Shown in pieces: positions 26,201 through 33,593 of a DNA stretch of 64,000 nucleotides (position 1 is its first letter; every line of letters begins with the position of its first letter). Position numbers and translations under genes: made by a program. The notes under the pieces were generated by a model. The model saw only the letters and a program-made list of their open reading frames with translations. It made no database searches and was not told where the DNA came from. Where the stretch lies: contig NZ_JAMTCK010000004.1 in NCBI RefSeq assembly GCF_024171785.1, positions 434,001-498,000 of the forward strand. Reading direction: 5' to 3'. This stretch comes from Goodfellowiella coeruleoviolacea. Lineage in GTDB: Bacteria; Actinomycetota; Actinomycetes; Mycobacteriales; Pseudonocardiaceae.

Positions 26201-26458
26201 GACCGTGCGGATGATCGCCGGGTCGCCCAGGGTCTGCCGCAGCCGCATCACGTAGGTCTGCAGGGTGCCCCTGGTCCGGGCCGGCGGCGCGCCCTCCCAC
26301 AGCCGCTCGACCAGTTCGTCCACGCCCACGGTCCGGTTGGCGCGCAACAGCAGCGAGGCGAGCAGCACCCGGTGCTTGCCGGCGCGCACCGGGGTGGCCC
26401 GCTGCCCGACCCACACCTCCAGCGGCCCGAGAAGCCGGAACTCCGGACTCGAACCCAT
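23204..26458 (-). CDS. AfsR/SARP-type regulator with NB-ARC and TPR domains
   Basis: 1084 residues. Domain order: OmpR-like winged helix (about 1-95, EFRLLGPLEVWVGQRATPVR), bacterial transcriptional activator domain (about 97-245), NB-ARC ATPase with P-loop SGPPGVGKTALAV (about 308-320) and LLVLDN, then a long tetratricopeptide array (about 640-1084, repeats such as NNLGIVYLELGNLAEAKEHF). This is the large SARP/AfsR architecture of actinomycetes, commonly activating secondary metabolism in response to nucleotide and partner binding. ATG 26458 has AAGGGGA upstream. No biosynthetic cluster lies next to it in this window, so targets may be distant. Convergent with the acetyltransferase gene. Confidence 0.93.
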   Translation of the reverse strand: MGSSPEFRLLGPLEVWVGQRATPVRAGKHRVLLASLLLRANRTVGVDELVERLWEGAPPARTRGTLQTYVMRLRQTLGDPAIIRTVADGYQIQVPTERVDVFLFTDLAARAERARTAGNLVEAAATYTEALDLWRGPALADVPSELLHREEVPRLTEQRLRVLEQRIDVELVMGRHAFLVSELRALTGEYPLRERFWGQLMLALYRSSRQAEALDAFRQVNRLLDEQLGTPPSAELRALHQAILLGDPDLAGPPPAEPVSVSQPSAEVPAQLPADIADFVGRADLVERITELVAPREPSTAVPIVTLSGPPGVGKTALAVHVAHLLRDRFPDGQLYVDLRGYAPGPAPSSVDVLARFLRALGVAAEQIPLDTDEQSTMFRSLLSGRRLLLVLDNAAAPDQVRPLLPGDPSCPVLVTSRDDLRGLTAMNGARRVALTALAADESVALLSGVLNGRSAALDRTELAELAELCAHLPLALRIAAAHLAGAAGDTLAGYRGALRAQGRLGGVTATVAQAYAALPAASRRLFLLLSLVPGPDFTAYAAANLAEAPLAETERQLARLVAASLVREVEPGRFQFHDLLRSFAAERLAAESSAEDREAARVRLLDFYLRTVERCAEVLYPDMQRLPPARRAAPVRLPTISGHQQALHWLDTERANLTAAIQHTAHSGPAAAAWQLADAMRGYLWLGKHVTEWLTTARLGLHAAHAKGHQLAEAAMHQNLGTLHWTLGDYQTSLEHYNHSLRLYRLLHNTDAEAGIHNNLGIVYLELGNLAEAKEHFTRCLDAKRAGGPTDGGEATVLLNLGLLAAHTGELTEALDLLDEALRTSAAHGFRASQAGSHNSIGMTLRLRGELDRALEHHTRALRISQELGYRETTAQVLEGIAWVYLEVGRYTEAIEHARKAEAELADGGDQQITTTVRLALAEAHLRLGEHGHADEQYRRALATARRIHFRLAEAWTLLGLARTRLAAGRPDEVPELCRQVLLITRSAGMRITEGSAHAELAAAHLDLGSPAEAVESARTAVAIHRQTGHRPGEARALHVFGLALDALGRRAEARAAWRDALALFAQAGMPEATTLRELLFET

Positions 26459-26770
26459 GCGCGTCCCCTTGCCTCGTCCTCGCCGTGCCGAACACCGCCA
26501 CCCTGGGTGCTGGGGCCGCGTCGCCGACCACGCCCGGGCGCGAAAGGTCGGGTCCACCCTATTCGCGCCCAGAGCGCAAGTGTGACCGCCGCGTCAGCGA
26601 TACGACAGCGGGCTGAGGCAATCTGGAAAAGTCCTGAACGGGGGGGCAGGACTCGTACTACTCGGGTCTAACGGACACCGGTCTGACAGGCCTGTGAGCA
26701 CTGGGGGTCGGATGGCCCGCACCGCGCGCCGGTGCGGGCCATCCGTCTGTGCGGGCCCGCCCGGGGCGGC
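26459..26770. promoter_or_regulatory. Gap between SARP gene and fadD15
   Basis: Both flanking genes are on the minus strand. The SARP promoter must lie here. An unusually A/T-containing patch (26575-26670) with CGATACGACAGC and GGCAATCTGG could hold it, but no clean box pair is evident. The right-hand end contains the fadD15 terminator at 26710-26744. Confidence 0.4.
26710..26744 (-). terminator. Terminator of fadD15
   Basis: Perfect 14-bp stem, 26710-26723 with 26731-26744, 7-nt loop, 27 nt beyond the fadD15 stop read leftward. Confidence 0.85.
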
Positions 26771-28567
26771 TCACCCCGAGTAGATCGAGGCGATGTCACC
26801 CGCGTAGGTCTTGGCCACCACGGCCCTGCGCAGCTTCATGCTCGGCGTGATCTCGCCGCCGGCCTCGGTGAAGTCGACCGGCAGGATGCGGAACTTCTTG
26901 ATGGACTCGGCGCGGGACACCGCCCGGTTGGCGTCGTCGACGGCCGCCTGGATCTCGGCGCGCAGGTCGGGGTCGTCGGTGAGGTCGGCCACCTCGGCGT
27001 CGGCCGGCTTGTGGTGCTGCTGCTTCCAGGTGGGGAAGAACTCGGGGTCGATGGTGATCAGCGCGCCGATGAACGGCTGCTGGTCGCCGACCACCATGCA
27101 CTGGCTGATCAGCGGGTGCGCCCGCAGCCGGTCCTCCAGCACGGCCGGCGACACGTTCTTGCCGCCCGCGGTGACGATGATCTCCTTCTTGCGGCCGGTG
27201 ATCCGCAGGAAGCCCTCGTCGTCCAGTTCGCCGAGGTCGCCGGTGTGGAACCAGCCGTCCTCCAGCGCCTCCTGGCTGGCCTGCGCGTTCTCCCAGTAGC
27301 GCTGGAACACGATGTCGCCCTTGACCAGCACCTCGCCGTCCTCGCCGATGCGCACGGCGGTGCCGGCGACCGGGCGGCCGACCGTGCCGACCTTGAAGGC
27401 GTTCTCGGTGTTCACGCAGGCCGCCGCGGTGGTCTCGGTGAGGCCGTAGCCCTCCAGCACGGGAACGCCGACACCGCGGAAGAAGTGGGCCAGCCGGTCG
27501 CCGAGCGGCGCGCCGCCGGAGACCGCGGCGATGCACCGGCCGCCCAGCGCGGCGCGCAGCCTGGTGTAGACCAGCTTGTCGAACACGGCGTGCTTGATGC
27601 GCAGGCCCAGCCCGGTGCGGCCGTGGTCCAGCGACTGGCTGTAGGCCACGGCGGTGGCCTCGGCCAGGTCGAAGATCCTGCCCTTGCCCTCACCGTGGGC
27701 GCGCTGCTTGGCGGTGTTGTAGACCTTCTCGAACACCCGGGGCACGGCCAGCACGAAGCTGGGCCGGAACGAGCCGAGGTCGGCGACCAGGTTCTTCACG
27801 TCGCCGGTGTGGCCCAGGCAGGTGCGCGCGTACACCGCGGACACCGACACCGCCCTGGCCAGCACGTGCGCCATGGGCAGGAACATCAGCAGCGACTTGC
27901 CCGGCTGCATCAGCTGCGGGAACGCCGCCACCTCGGCGCGCGCCTCGGCCAGCATGTTGCGGTGGGACAGCGCGCAGCCCTTGGGGCGGCCGGTGGTGCC
28001 CGAGGTGTAGATGAGGGTGGCCACGTCGTCGGCGCGCAGCGACCGGCGGCGGGTGTGCACGTCCTGGTCGGACACGTCGGCGCCGAGCGCGGTCAGCTCG
28101 GCAACGACCGGTTGCCCGCCGTCGATCTGCCAGACCCGGTCCAGCTCGGGCAGCTGGTCGGCGACCTCGTCCACGAGTGCCCGGTGGGCGTCGGTCTCCA
28201 CGATGACCGCCCTGGCCCCGGAGTTGGACAGGATCCACTGCACCTGCTCGGCCGAGGAGGTCTCGTAGACCGGCACGCTCACCCCGCCGGCCGCCCAGAT
28301 CGCGTAGTCCAGCAGCGACCACTCGTAGCGGGTCTTGGCCATCAGGGCGATCCGGTCGCCGGCGGACACGCCGCTGGCGATCAGCCCCTTGGCCACGCCG
28401 AGCACCTGGTCGGCGAACTCGCGCGCGGTGACGTCGATCCAGGACCCGTTGATGCGGCGGCGGAAGCTGACGGCGTTGCCGAAGCGCTCCGCGTTCGCCC
28501 ACACCATGTCGGTGAGGTTCTCCTCTGCGGTCACCGTGGCGGTGGCCGGGACGCTGAACTCGCGCAC
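26771..28567 (-). CDS. fadD15: Long-chain fatty-acid-CoA ligase
   Basis: Activates fatty acids with ATP and CoA. The 598-residue product is of normal length for FadD15-type acyl-CoA synthetases. Motifs: the P-loop YTSGTTGRPKGCALSH (about residues 189-204), GYGLTE, and WFHTGDLGELDDEGFLRITG followed by RKKEIIVTAGGKN. GTG 28567 follows GGAGG 8 nt upstream. It occupies the same place as Rv2187 beside pimB', separated here by the 18683-26458 island, and is divergent from the SRPBCC gene 28766 as in M. tuberculosis. Confidence 0.93.
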   Translation of the reverse strand: MREFSVPATATVTAEENLTDMVWANAERFGNAVSFRRRINGSWIDVTAREFADQVLGVAKGLIASGVSAGDRIALMAKTRYEWSLLDYAIWAAGGVSVPVYETSSAEQVQWILSNSGARAVIVETDAHRALVDEVADQLPELDRVWQIDGGQPVVAELTALGADVSDQDVHTRRRSLRADDVATLIYTSGTTGRPKGCALSHRNMLAEARAEVAAFPQLMQPGKSLLMFLPMAHVLARAVSVSAVYARTCLGHTGDVKNLVADLGSFRPSFVLAVPRVFEKVYNTAKQRAHGEGKGRIFDLAEATAVAYSQSLDHGRTGLGLRIKHAVFDKLVYTRLRAALGGRCIAAVSGGAPLGDRLAHFFRGVGVPVLEGYGLTETTAAACVNTENAFKVGTVGRPVAGTAVRIGEDGEVLVKGDIVFQRYWENAQASQEALEDGWFHTGDLGELDDEGFLRITGRKKEIIVTAGGKNVSPAVLEDRLRAHPLISQCMVVGDQQPFIGALITIDPEFFPTWKQQHHKPADAEVADLTDDPDLRAEIQAAVDDANRAVSRAESIKKFRILPVDFTEAGGEITPSMKLRRAVVAKTYAGDIASIYSG

Positions 28568-28765
28568 GTCAACCTCCGGGTGTGGTTGCTTTGTTACCGG
28601 TGAGGCAACTTAGCGTGTCGTGCCGCTCGCACGATAGGGCGATGCGGCGTTTACCTGCCAGAAAGAACCAATCAAGAAGAGTGGCCTGCCTCACGGTACG
28701 GCCATGTCACCCTGTGTGGCGGCCCTGTTGGCGGCGCTGACCGGGTCGAGACGAGGGGAGCCGTG

Positions 28766-29179
28766 GTGAGCGCGACGGTCGACGTGGTGGACGAGACCTT
28801 CCTGGCGGTGCCGCCGCCGGTGGTGGCCGCGGTGTTCGCCGACGCCGGGGCCTGGCCCCGGTTCTGGCCGGACCTGGTGCTGTCCGTCTACGCCGACCGG
28901 GGCGCGCAGGGGCTGCGCTGGACCGTGCGGGGCGCGCTGGTGGGCACCATGGAGGTGTGGCTGGAGCCGGTGCTGGACGGCACCCTGCTGCACTACTTCC
29001 TGCGCGCCGACCCGGCCGGACCGGACGGCCGGGCCGCCGCGGCCGGGTCGGTGCCGGCCAGGGTGCTGGCCGCGGAGCGGCGGCGCCGGCAGCTGGCGGC
29101 CAAGCGGGTCGCGTTCCACCTCAAGCGCAGGCTGGAGGGCGACCGCCCGCCCGGGCACCCGCCAGTGGCCACCGCCTGA
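28766..29179 (+). CDS. SRPBCC (START-like) family protein, Rv2186c-like
   Basis: 137 residues with the helix-grip fold pattern: TVDVVDETFLAVPPPVVAAVFADAGAWPRFWPDL (residues 4-37, read in parts), a beta-rich middle (LRWTVRGALVGTMEVWLEPV) and a C-terminal amphipathic basic helix RRRRQLAAKRVAFHLKRRLEG. The fold binds hydrophobic ligands; the ligand is unknown. GTG 28766 gives better spacing (7 nt) to GAGGGGA than the adjacent GTG 28763. Position beside fadD15 matches Rv2186c. Confidence 0.82.
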   Translation: MSATVDVVDETFLAVPPPVVAAVFADAGAWPRFWPDLVLSVYADRGAQGLRWTVRGALVGTMEVWLEPVLDGTLLHYFLRADPAGPDGRAAAAGSVPARVLAAERRRRQLAAKRVAFHLKRRLEGDRPPGHPPVATA

Positions 29180-29192
29180 CGCCCCGGCGGGG

Positions 29193-29855
29193 TCAGGCGT
29201 CCGGCCGCGCCCGCGCCACCAGCCCGGTGAACAGGGCGTCCATCGCCAGTTCGAAGCGCGCCTGGTCGTCGTCGGGCCGGCCGAGCCCGGCGGCGACGGC
29301 CGCGCGCAGGACCGGGTGCCCGGACCGGTCGATCCGCGTGGCCAGCTCCTCGGTGTCCGGGGAGACGTCCTCGTGGCCGGGGGTGTGCCCGGCCTCGGCC
29401 AGGGTGTGGCCGAGCACGGTCGTGGCCACGATGTTGATCAGGTGCAGTGCCCGGCGCGGGCTGAAGCCGGCCGCGCACAGGGCGGCGGCCACGCGTTCGA
29501 CCGAGGCCAGCCCGGCCGGGGCGACCACCGGCCGGGTGGCGGCCAGCGGCAGCAGGTTGGGGTGGCGCAGCAGTTCGGCGCGCAGCGCCACGGCCAGCTC
29601 GCGCAACCAGACCGGCCAGTCGGCCGGCCGGCCCGGCGGGGCCGCGGCCAGCGCCGCGACCACCGCCCGGTCCACCAGGGCGTTGAGCACGTCCGCCTTG
29701 TTGGGCACGTGGTAGTAGAGCGTGGCCGCCTCGACCCCGAGTTCCGCGCCCAGCCGGCGCATGGTCAGTCCGGCCACCCCGTCCCGGTCCACCAGGCGCA
29801 GCGCGGCGGCGAGCACCTGGTCCCTGGACAGCCCTGGCCGGTCGGTGCGGGGCAT
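29193..29855 (-). CDS. TetR family repressor (TetR_C class)
   Basis: 220 residues. The HTH at about residues 25-48 reads LTMRRLGAELGVEAATLYYHVPNK, characteristic of the group near TetR itself; the C-terminal drug-binding-like domain follows. The ATG has GGGAGG at suitable distance. It is divergent from the SnoaL-like gene 29940. Two identical palindromes lie between them, so autoregulation and repression of that gene are likely. The ligand is unknown. Confidence 0.92.
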   Translation of the reverse strand: MPRTDRPGLSRDQVLAAALRLVDRDGVAGLTMRRLGAELGVEAATLYYHVPNKADVLNALVDRAVVAALAAAPPGRPADWPVWLRELAVALRAELLRHPNLLPLAATRPVVAPAGLASVERVAAALCAAGFSPRRALHLINIVATTVLGHTLAEAGHTPGHEDVSPDTEELATRIDRSGHPVLRAAVAAGLGRPDDDQARFELAMDALFTGLVARARPDA

Positions 29856-29874
29856 CGCGGTCCTCCCTTGACTC

Positions 29875-29889
29875 TCTAACGCTGTTAGA
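29875..29889. promoter_or_regulatory. TetR operator, site 1
   Basis: TCTAACGCTGTTAGA, arms TCTAAC/GTTAGA. Identical to site 2 at 29912-29926; 19 nt upstream of the repressor ATG. Confidence 0.8.
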
Positions 29890-29911
29890 CGCAGACTAGC
29901 GCCCGGGTTTG

Positions 29912-29926
29912 TCTAACGCTGTTAGA
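29912..29926. promoter_or_regulatory. TetR operator, site 2
   Basis: Second exact copy of TCTAACGCTGTTAGA, 37 bp from site 1 and 13 nt before the ATG of the SnoaL-like gene. Confidence 0.8.
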
Positions 29927-29939
29927 AAGGGTTCTCGCC

Positions 29940-30392
29940 ATGACCAGCCGCATCCCGACGGGCCGGGCGTCAGACCAGGTCAAGCAGCCGGTGCTGGACT
30001 TCTTCGCGGCCATCAACGCCCGTGATCTGGCCGCGCTGCACGACTGCGTCGCACCGGACGTGGTCGACCACAACAAGATGATCTACGGCGAGCCGGACGA
30101 GCCGGGCGCCGCGTTCGAGGGCATCCGCCAGCAGACCGTCGCCTTCGACCCGCTGCGCCTGCGCGTGGACGAGCTGCTCGCCGAGGGCGACAAGGTGGTC
30201 GCCAGGGTCACCCAGAGCGGCCGGCACGTGGGCACCCACCCCCGGATGCCCGAGCCCACCGGGCGGGAGTTCAGCAACGCGGCGATCTACGTGTTCACCG
30301 TGGCCGACGGCGTGATCAGCGAGATCCGCGCGGTCAGCGACCGGCTCGGCATGTTCCTGCAGCTGGGCTGGGACTGGCCGGCGGCCGACTGA
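29940..30392 (+). CDS. SnoaL-like / NTF2-fold ester cyclase family protein
   Basis: 150 residues. The NTF2-like cone fold is suggested by VLDFFAAINARDLAALHDCVAPDVVDHN, DELLAEGDKVVARVTQSGRHVG and FTVADGVISEIRAVSDRLG. Asp/His residues in VAPDVVDHN and the terminal SDRLG match SnoaL-like cyclases, some of which act on polyketides while others have unknown roles. AAAGGG precedes the ATG. It is under the divergent TetR at 29193, suggesting induction by a small molecule. Confidence 0.82.
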   Translation: MTSRIPTGRASDQVKQPVLDFFAAINARDLAALHDCVAPDVVDHNKMIYGEPDEPGAAFEGIRQQTVAFDPLRLRVDELLAEGDKVVARVTQSGRHVGTHPRMPEPTGREFSNAAIYVFTVADGVISEIRAVSDRLGMFLQLGWDWPAAD

Positions 30393-30445
30393 GCCGGGCG
30401 GCCGAGACGACCACTCGGGGGAGCCCACCACCGCCGCCCGCCCGG

Positions 30446-30451
30446 TAATGT
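30446..30451 (+). promoter_or_regulatory. -10 box TAATGT of the phosphoesterase gene
   Basis: TAATGT is followed 8 nt later by GTG 30460; the ATG at 30448 lies inside the box. Suggests a leaderless message starting at the GTG. Confidence 0.5.
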
Positions 30452-30459
30452 CGGTGGGC

Positions 30460-31248
30460 GTGCGGGTCCATGTGGTGTCTGACGTGCACGGCAACGCCGA
30501 GGCGTTGGCCCGTGCCGGTGACGGGGCCGATGCCCTGGTGGTGCTCGGCGACCTGCTCGACTTCGTCGACTACCACGACCACTCCCGGGGCATCCTGGGC
30601 GCGGTGTTCGGGCCGGACAAGGTGGCCACCTTCGCCGAGCTGCGCCGGGGCCGGCACACCGCCGAGGCCGGTCGCTACATCCGCGGCCTGTGGGACAGCC
30701 TGGCCGACCCGGCCGCGGTGATCCGCGACGCCGTGCGCGAGCAGTACGCCACGCTGTTCGCCAGCATGACCGCGCCCACCTACGCCACCCCGGGCAACGT
30801 GGACGCGCCCGAGCTGTGGCCGGAGTTCGCCGGGGCCGGCGTGCGCGTGCTGGACGGCGAGGTCGTCGAGATCGGCGGCCTGCGGTTCGGGTTCGCCGGG
30901 GGCGCGCTGCTGCCGCCCGGCGGGGTGCTGCGCCGCGACGCGGTGTGGCGGCCCTACCTGCGCACCGAGGAGGAACTGGGCGCCGCCCTGGCCGGCCTGG
31001 ACGAGGTGGACGTGCTGTGCACGCACGTGCCGCCCGCCCTGCCCGAGCTGGTCTACGACGTGGTGGCCCGCCGGCCCGAGTACGGCTCGACCAGCCTGCT
31101 CAAGCTGATCGAGCGGGACCGGCCCCGCTGGTCGGTGTTCGGCCACGTGCACCAGCCGCTGGCCCGGCGGATGCGGGTGGGCTGGACCGAGTGCGTCAAC
31201 GTCGGCCACTTCCAGCGCACCGCCCGGCCGCACGTGCTGGCCTGGTAG
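30460..31248 (+). CDS. Calcineurin-like metallophosphoesterase
   Basis: 262 residues. Metal-binding motifs in order: VVSDVHGN (D-x-H), VVLGDLLDFV (G-D), GNVDAPE (the GN-(H/D) block, here with Asp in place of the usual His), THVPP (H), and FGHVHQP (G-H-x-H). The substrate is unknown; related actinobacterial proteins are annotated only by fold. GTG 30460 is preferred over ATG 30448, which is part of the likely -10 box. It sits 67 bp after the SnoaL-like gene but has its own promoter. Confidence 0.87.
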   Translation: MRVHVVSDVHGNAEALARAGDGADALVVLGDLLDFVDYHDHSRGILGAVFGPDKVATFAELRRGRHTAEAGRYIRGLWDSLADPAAVIRDAVREQYATLFASMTAPTYATPGNVDAPELWPEFAGAGVRVLDGEVVEIGGLRFGFAGGALLPPGGVLRRDAVWRPYLRTEEELGAALAGLDEVDVLCTHVPPALPELVYDVVARRPEYGSTSLLKLIERDRPRWSVFGHVHQPLARRMRVGWTECVNVGHFQRTARPHVLAW

Positions 31249-31283
31249 CCGCCGGCTGTGGCGAAGCGCGGGCGAACAGCGGG

Positions 31284-31289
31284 TAACCT
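31284..31289 (+). promoter_or_regulatory. -10 box TAACCT, leaderless start of the 31297 gene
   Basis: TAACCT, 7 nt, ATG 31297. No Shine-Dalgarno. This is likely the promoter of the five-gene operon 31297-35086. Confidence 0.62.
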
Positions 31290-31296
31290 GCCCGGC

Positions 31297-31737
31297 ATGG
31301 CCGATGAGTCCACCCAGTCGATCGTCATCGACGCGCCCGCCGCGGCGATCATGGCGGTGATCGCGGACTTCGCCGCGTACCCGGAGTGGACCAACGGGGT
31401 CAGGCAGATCGAGGTGCTCGACACCGACGAGCGCGGCCGCGCCCGGCAGGTGCGGTTCACCCTGGACCAGGGGCCGGTCAAGGACGAGTACGTGCTCGCC
31501 TACACCTGGGCCGAGGACGGCCTGTCGGTGCACTGGTCGCTGGTCCGGGGCCAGATGCAGAAGTCCCAGGAGGGCAGCTACCGGCTGGTGCCGACCGGAT
31601 CGGGCACCGAGGTCACCTACACCCTGTCCGTGCAGCTGGCCATCCCGATGATCGGCCTGTTCCGCCGCAAGGCCGAGAAGATGATCATGGACACCGCGCT
31701 GCGCGAACTCAAGCGCCGGGTGGAGAACGCCGGCTGA
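31297..31737 (+). CDS. SRPBCC (START-like) family protein, Rv2185c-like
   Basis: 146 residues: ADESTQSIVIDAPAAAIMAVIADFAAYPEW starts the helix-grip fold, with the conserved FxxYPEW, followed by beta strands (GRARQVRFTLDQGP, YVLAYTWAEDGLSVHW) and the long C-terminal helix MDTALRELKRRVE. This matches M. tuberculosis TB16.3 (Rv2185c) in length and neighbourhood. Probably binds a lipid or aromatic ligand. First gene of an apparent operon with the ArsA-like ATPase 28 bp downstream. Leaderless promoter at 31284. Confidence 0.88.
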   Translation: MADESTQSIVIDAPAAAIMAVIADFAAYPEWTNGVRQIEVLDTDERGRARQVRFTLDQGPVKDEYVLAYTWAEDGLSVHWSLVRGQMQKSQEGSYRLVPTGSGTEVTYTLSVQLAIPMIGLFRRKAEKMIMDTALRELKRRVENAG

Positions 31738-31765
31738 GCCGGACCGACAGCGGCTGGAAGCACCA

Positions 31766-33028
31766 GTGATCTGCGACGACGAGTACGGGCGCGTCCTGCT
31801 GTTCACCGGCAAGGGCGGCGTGGGCAAGACCACCGTGGCCGCGGCCACCGCCGCCCACCTGGCCGCGCGCGGGCGCAAGGTCCTGGTGGTGTCCACCGAC
31901 CCGGCGCACTCCCTGGCCGACGCGCTGGCCACCCGGCTCGGCCCGGAGGTGTCCGAAGTGGACTGCGACGCCGTGTCCGGCCTGTGGGCCGCGCAACTGG
32001 ACCCCAGGGCCCTGGTCGACCGCTCCTGGCACCGGCTGCGCACCCACCTGGGCACCGTGCTGGCTGGCGCCGGCGTCGACGAGCTGGCCGCCGAGGAGCT
32101 GACCGCGCTGCCCGGGGTGGAGGAGCTGCTGGCCCTCACCGAGGTGCACCGGCTGGCCGGGGCCGGCCCGTGGGACCTGGTCGTGGTGGACTGCGGCCCG
32201 ACCGCGGAGACGCTGCGGTTGCTGGCCCTGCCCGAGGCGTTCGCCGGCTACCTGGAGCGGCTGTTCCCCACCCACCGCCGGGTGGTGCGCGGCCTGCTCG
32301 CCGGACTGGCCGGCAGCAGCGCGGTGCGGCGTTGGGACGACACCGCCGACGCGCTCGGCCGGCTCGCCGACCACCTGGCCGCGCTGCGCGCCTGGCTGAC
32401 CGACCCGGCCACCACCCGGGTGCGCCTGGTGTGCACGCCCGAGCGGGTGGTGGCGGCCGAGACCCGGCGCACCCTCACCGCGCTGGCCCTGCACGGCATC
32501 CGGGTCGACGGGCTGATCGCCAACCGCGTGGTGCCCGACTTCACCGACCCGCCCGGCGGCATGGGCGGCCCGGCCCACGACTGGCTGCGCGCCCGCCGCG
32601 CCGAACAGGACGCGGTCCTGGCCGAGCTGCGCGCGGCCGGCGTCCCGGACGTGCGCGTGGTTGAGCACCTGGCCGCCGAGCCGGTGGGCGTGCCCGCGCT
32701 GGTGGCACTGGCCGGCCGGGTGCACCGGGTCACCGCCCCGGCCGACGGGTCGGGCGGCGCCGCCGCGCCCGCACCGCCCCGGGTGAGCAGGGGCGCGGAC
32801 GCGGCCGGTGCGCCCGAGTACCTGCTGCACCTGGCGCTGCCCCTGGCCGGGGACGACGACCTCGACCTGGCCAGGGTCGACGACGAGCTGGTGGTCACCG
32901 TGGCCGGCGGGCGCCGCCTGGTCGCGCTGCCGCCGGTGTTGCGCCGGTGCGTGGTGACCGGCGCGGAGCTGGACCAGACCGGATTGGTGGTGCGCTTCCG
33001 CCCCGATCCCGCGCTGTGGATGGGATGA
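31766..33028 (+). CDS. ArsA/GET3-family ATPase, Rv2184c-like
   Basis: 420 residues. The deviant Walker A LFTGKGGVGKTTVAAATAAH (about residues 12-31), the switch STDPAHSLADAL and VVVDCGPTAETLRLLALPE identify the anion-transporting ATPase family. A C-terminal ArsA/HSP20-like beta domain (about 345-420) is present. There is no ArsB or other arsenic gene, so arsenite efflux is unlikely; family members in actinobacteria lie in this conserved envelope/lipid region with unknown client. GTG 31766 has TGGAAG 5 nt upstream. Next gene starts 4 bp after the stop. Confidence 0.9.
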   Translation: MICDDEYGRVLLFTGKGGVGKTTVAAATAAHLAARGRKVLVVSTDPAHSLADALATRLGPEVSEVDCDAVSGLWAAQLDPRALVDRSWHRLRTHLGTVLAGAGVDELAAEELTALPGVEELLALTEVHRLAGAGPWDLVVVDCGPTAETLRLLALPEAFAGYLERLFPTHRRVVRGLLAGLAGSSAVRRWDDTADALGRLADHLAALRAWLTDPATTRVRLVCTPERVVAAETRRTLTALALHGIRVDGLIANRVVPDFTDPPGGMGGPAHDWLRARRAEQDAVLAELRAAGVPDVRVVEHLAAEPVGVPALVALAGRVHRVTAPADGSGGAAAPAPPRVSRGADAAGAPEYLLHLALPLAGDDDLDLARVDDELVVTVAGGRRLVALPPVLRRCVVTGAELDQTGLVVRFRPDPALWMG

Positions 33029-33032
33029 ACGC

Positions 33033-33593
33033 GTGACTGATCGAAGCGAGCGGTCCGGGCACGGCCTCGGCGAGGAGCTGCGACTGCTGGTGACCGGCCT
33101 GGCCGAGCGGGCCCAGCCGTGGCTGCACCGGCTGGCCGCCGACCCCCGTGCCGACCCGCGTGCCGACCAGGGCCCGGCCGGTGCGCGGCGGGCCGGCGAG
33201 CACCAGGCCGGCGGCTGCGCGTGGTGTCCGGTGTGCGCGGGCCTGGCCCTGGCCAGGGGGGAGCGGCCGGAGCTGACCGCGCGCGCCGCCGAACACGTGG
33301 CCGGCCTGCTCGCGGTGCTGCGCGACGCCATGACCGAGCCGCACCCCGGCCCGGCGGCCGGGCCAGCGCCGGCCTCGTCGTCCACTTCGGACGCTGCTGA
33401 ACCGTCCACTTCGGACGAGACTGGGCCGTCCACTCCGGATGGTGCTGGCCCGCCGGTGGACGCGGACGAACCGCCGCGTCCACCCCGGGTGCAGCGCATC
33501 CCGGTGCGCAGGACCGCGCCCGCCGCCGGGAGCACCGGACCCCGGACCGCTGGCGCGCGGACCACCGGAGCGAACAGGGAGCCGCTGTGCTGA
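33033..33593 (+). CDS. Small CxxCxxC protein with variable tail, Rv2183c-like position
   Basis: 186 residues of unknown function. The first 100 residues hold a helix (LGEELRLLVTGLAERAQPWLHRLA) and a CAWCPVCAG segment, a possible metal or redox site. The tail is low-complexity and contains the repeated DNA word GTCCACTTCGGACG (about 33378-33445), encoding STSD/STPD units. Position after the ArsA-like ATPase matches Rv2183c. GTG 33033. Its stop overlaps the ROK kinase start by 7 bp, so translation is coupled. Confidence 0.75.
   Translation: MTDRSERSGHGLGEELRLLVTGLAERAQPWLHRLAADPRADPRADQGPAGARRAGEHQAGGCAWCPVCAGLALARGERPELTARAAEHVAGLLAVLRDAMTEPHPGPAAGPAPASSSTSDAAEPSTSDETGPSTPDGAGPPVDADEPPRPPRVQRIPVRRTAPAAGSTGPRTAGARTTGANREPLC

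Noticed and set aside
23204-26458. Secondary-metabolite cluster around the SARP gene
   Set aside because: No synthase, tailoring or export genes typical of a cluster are adjacent.
31766-33028. Arsenite efflux ATPase
   Set aside because: ArsA fold is clear, but there is no ArsB, ArsR or ArsD gene and the locus is a conserved envelope/lipid neighbourhood.
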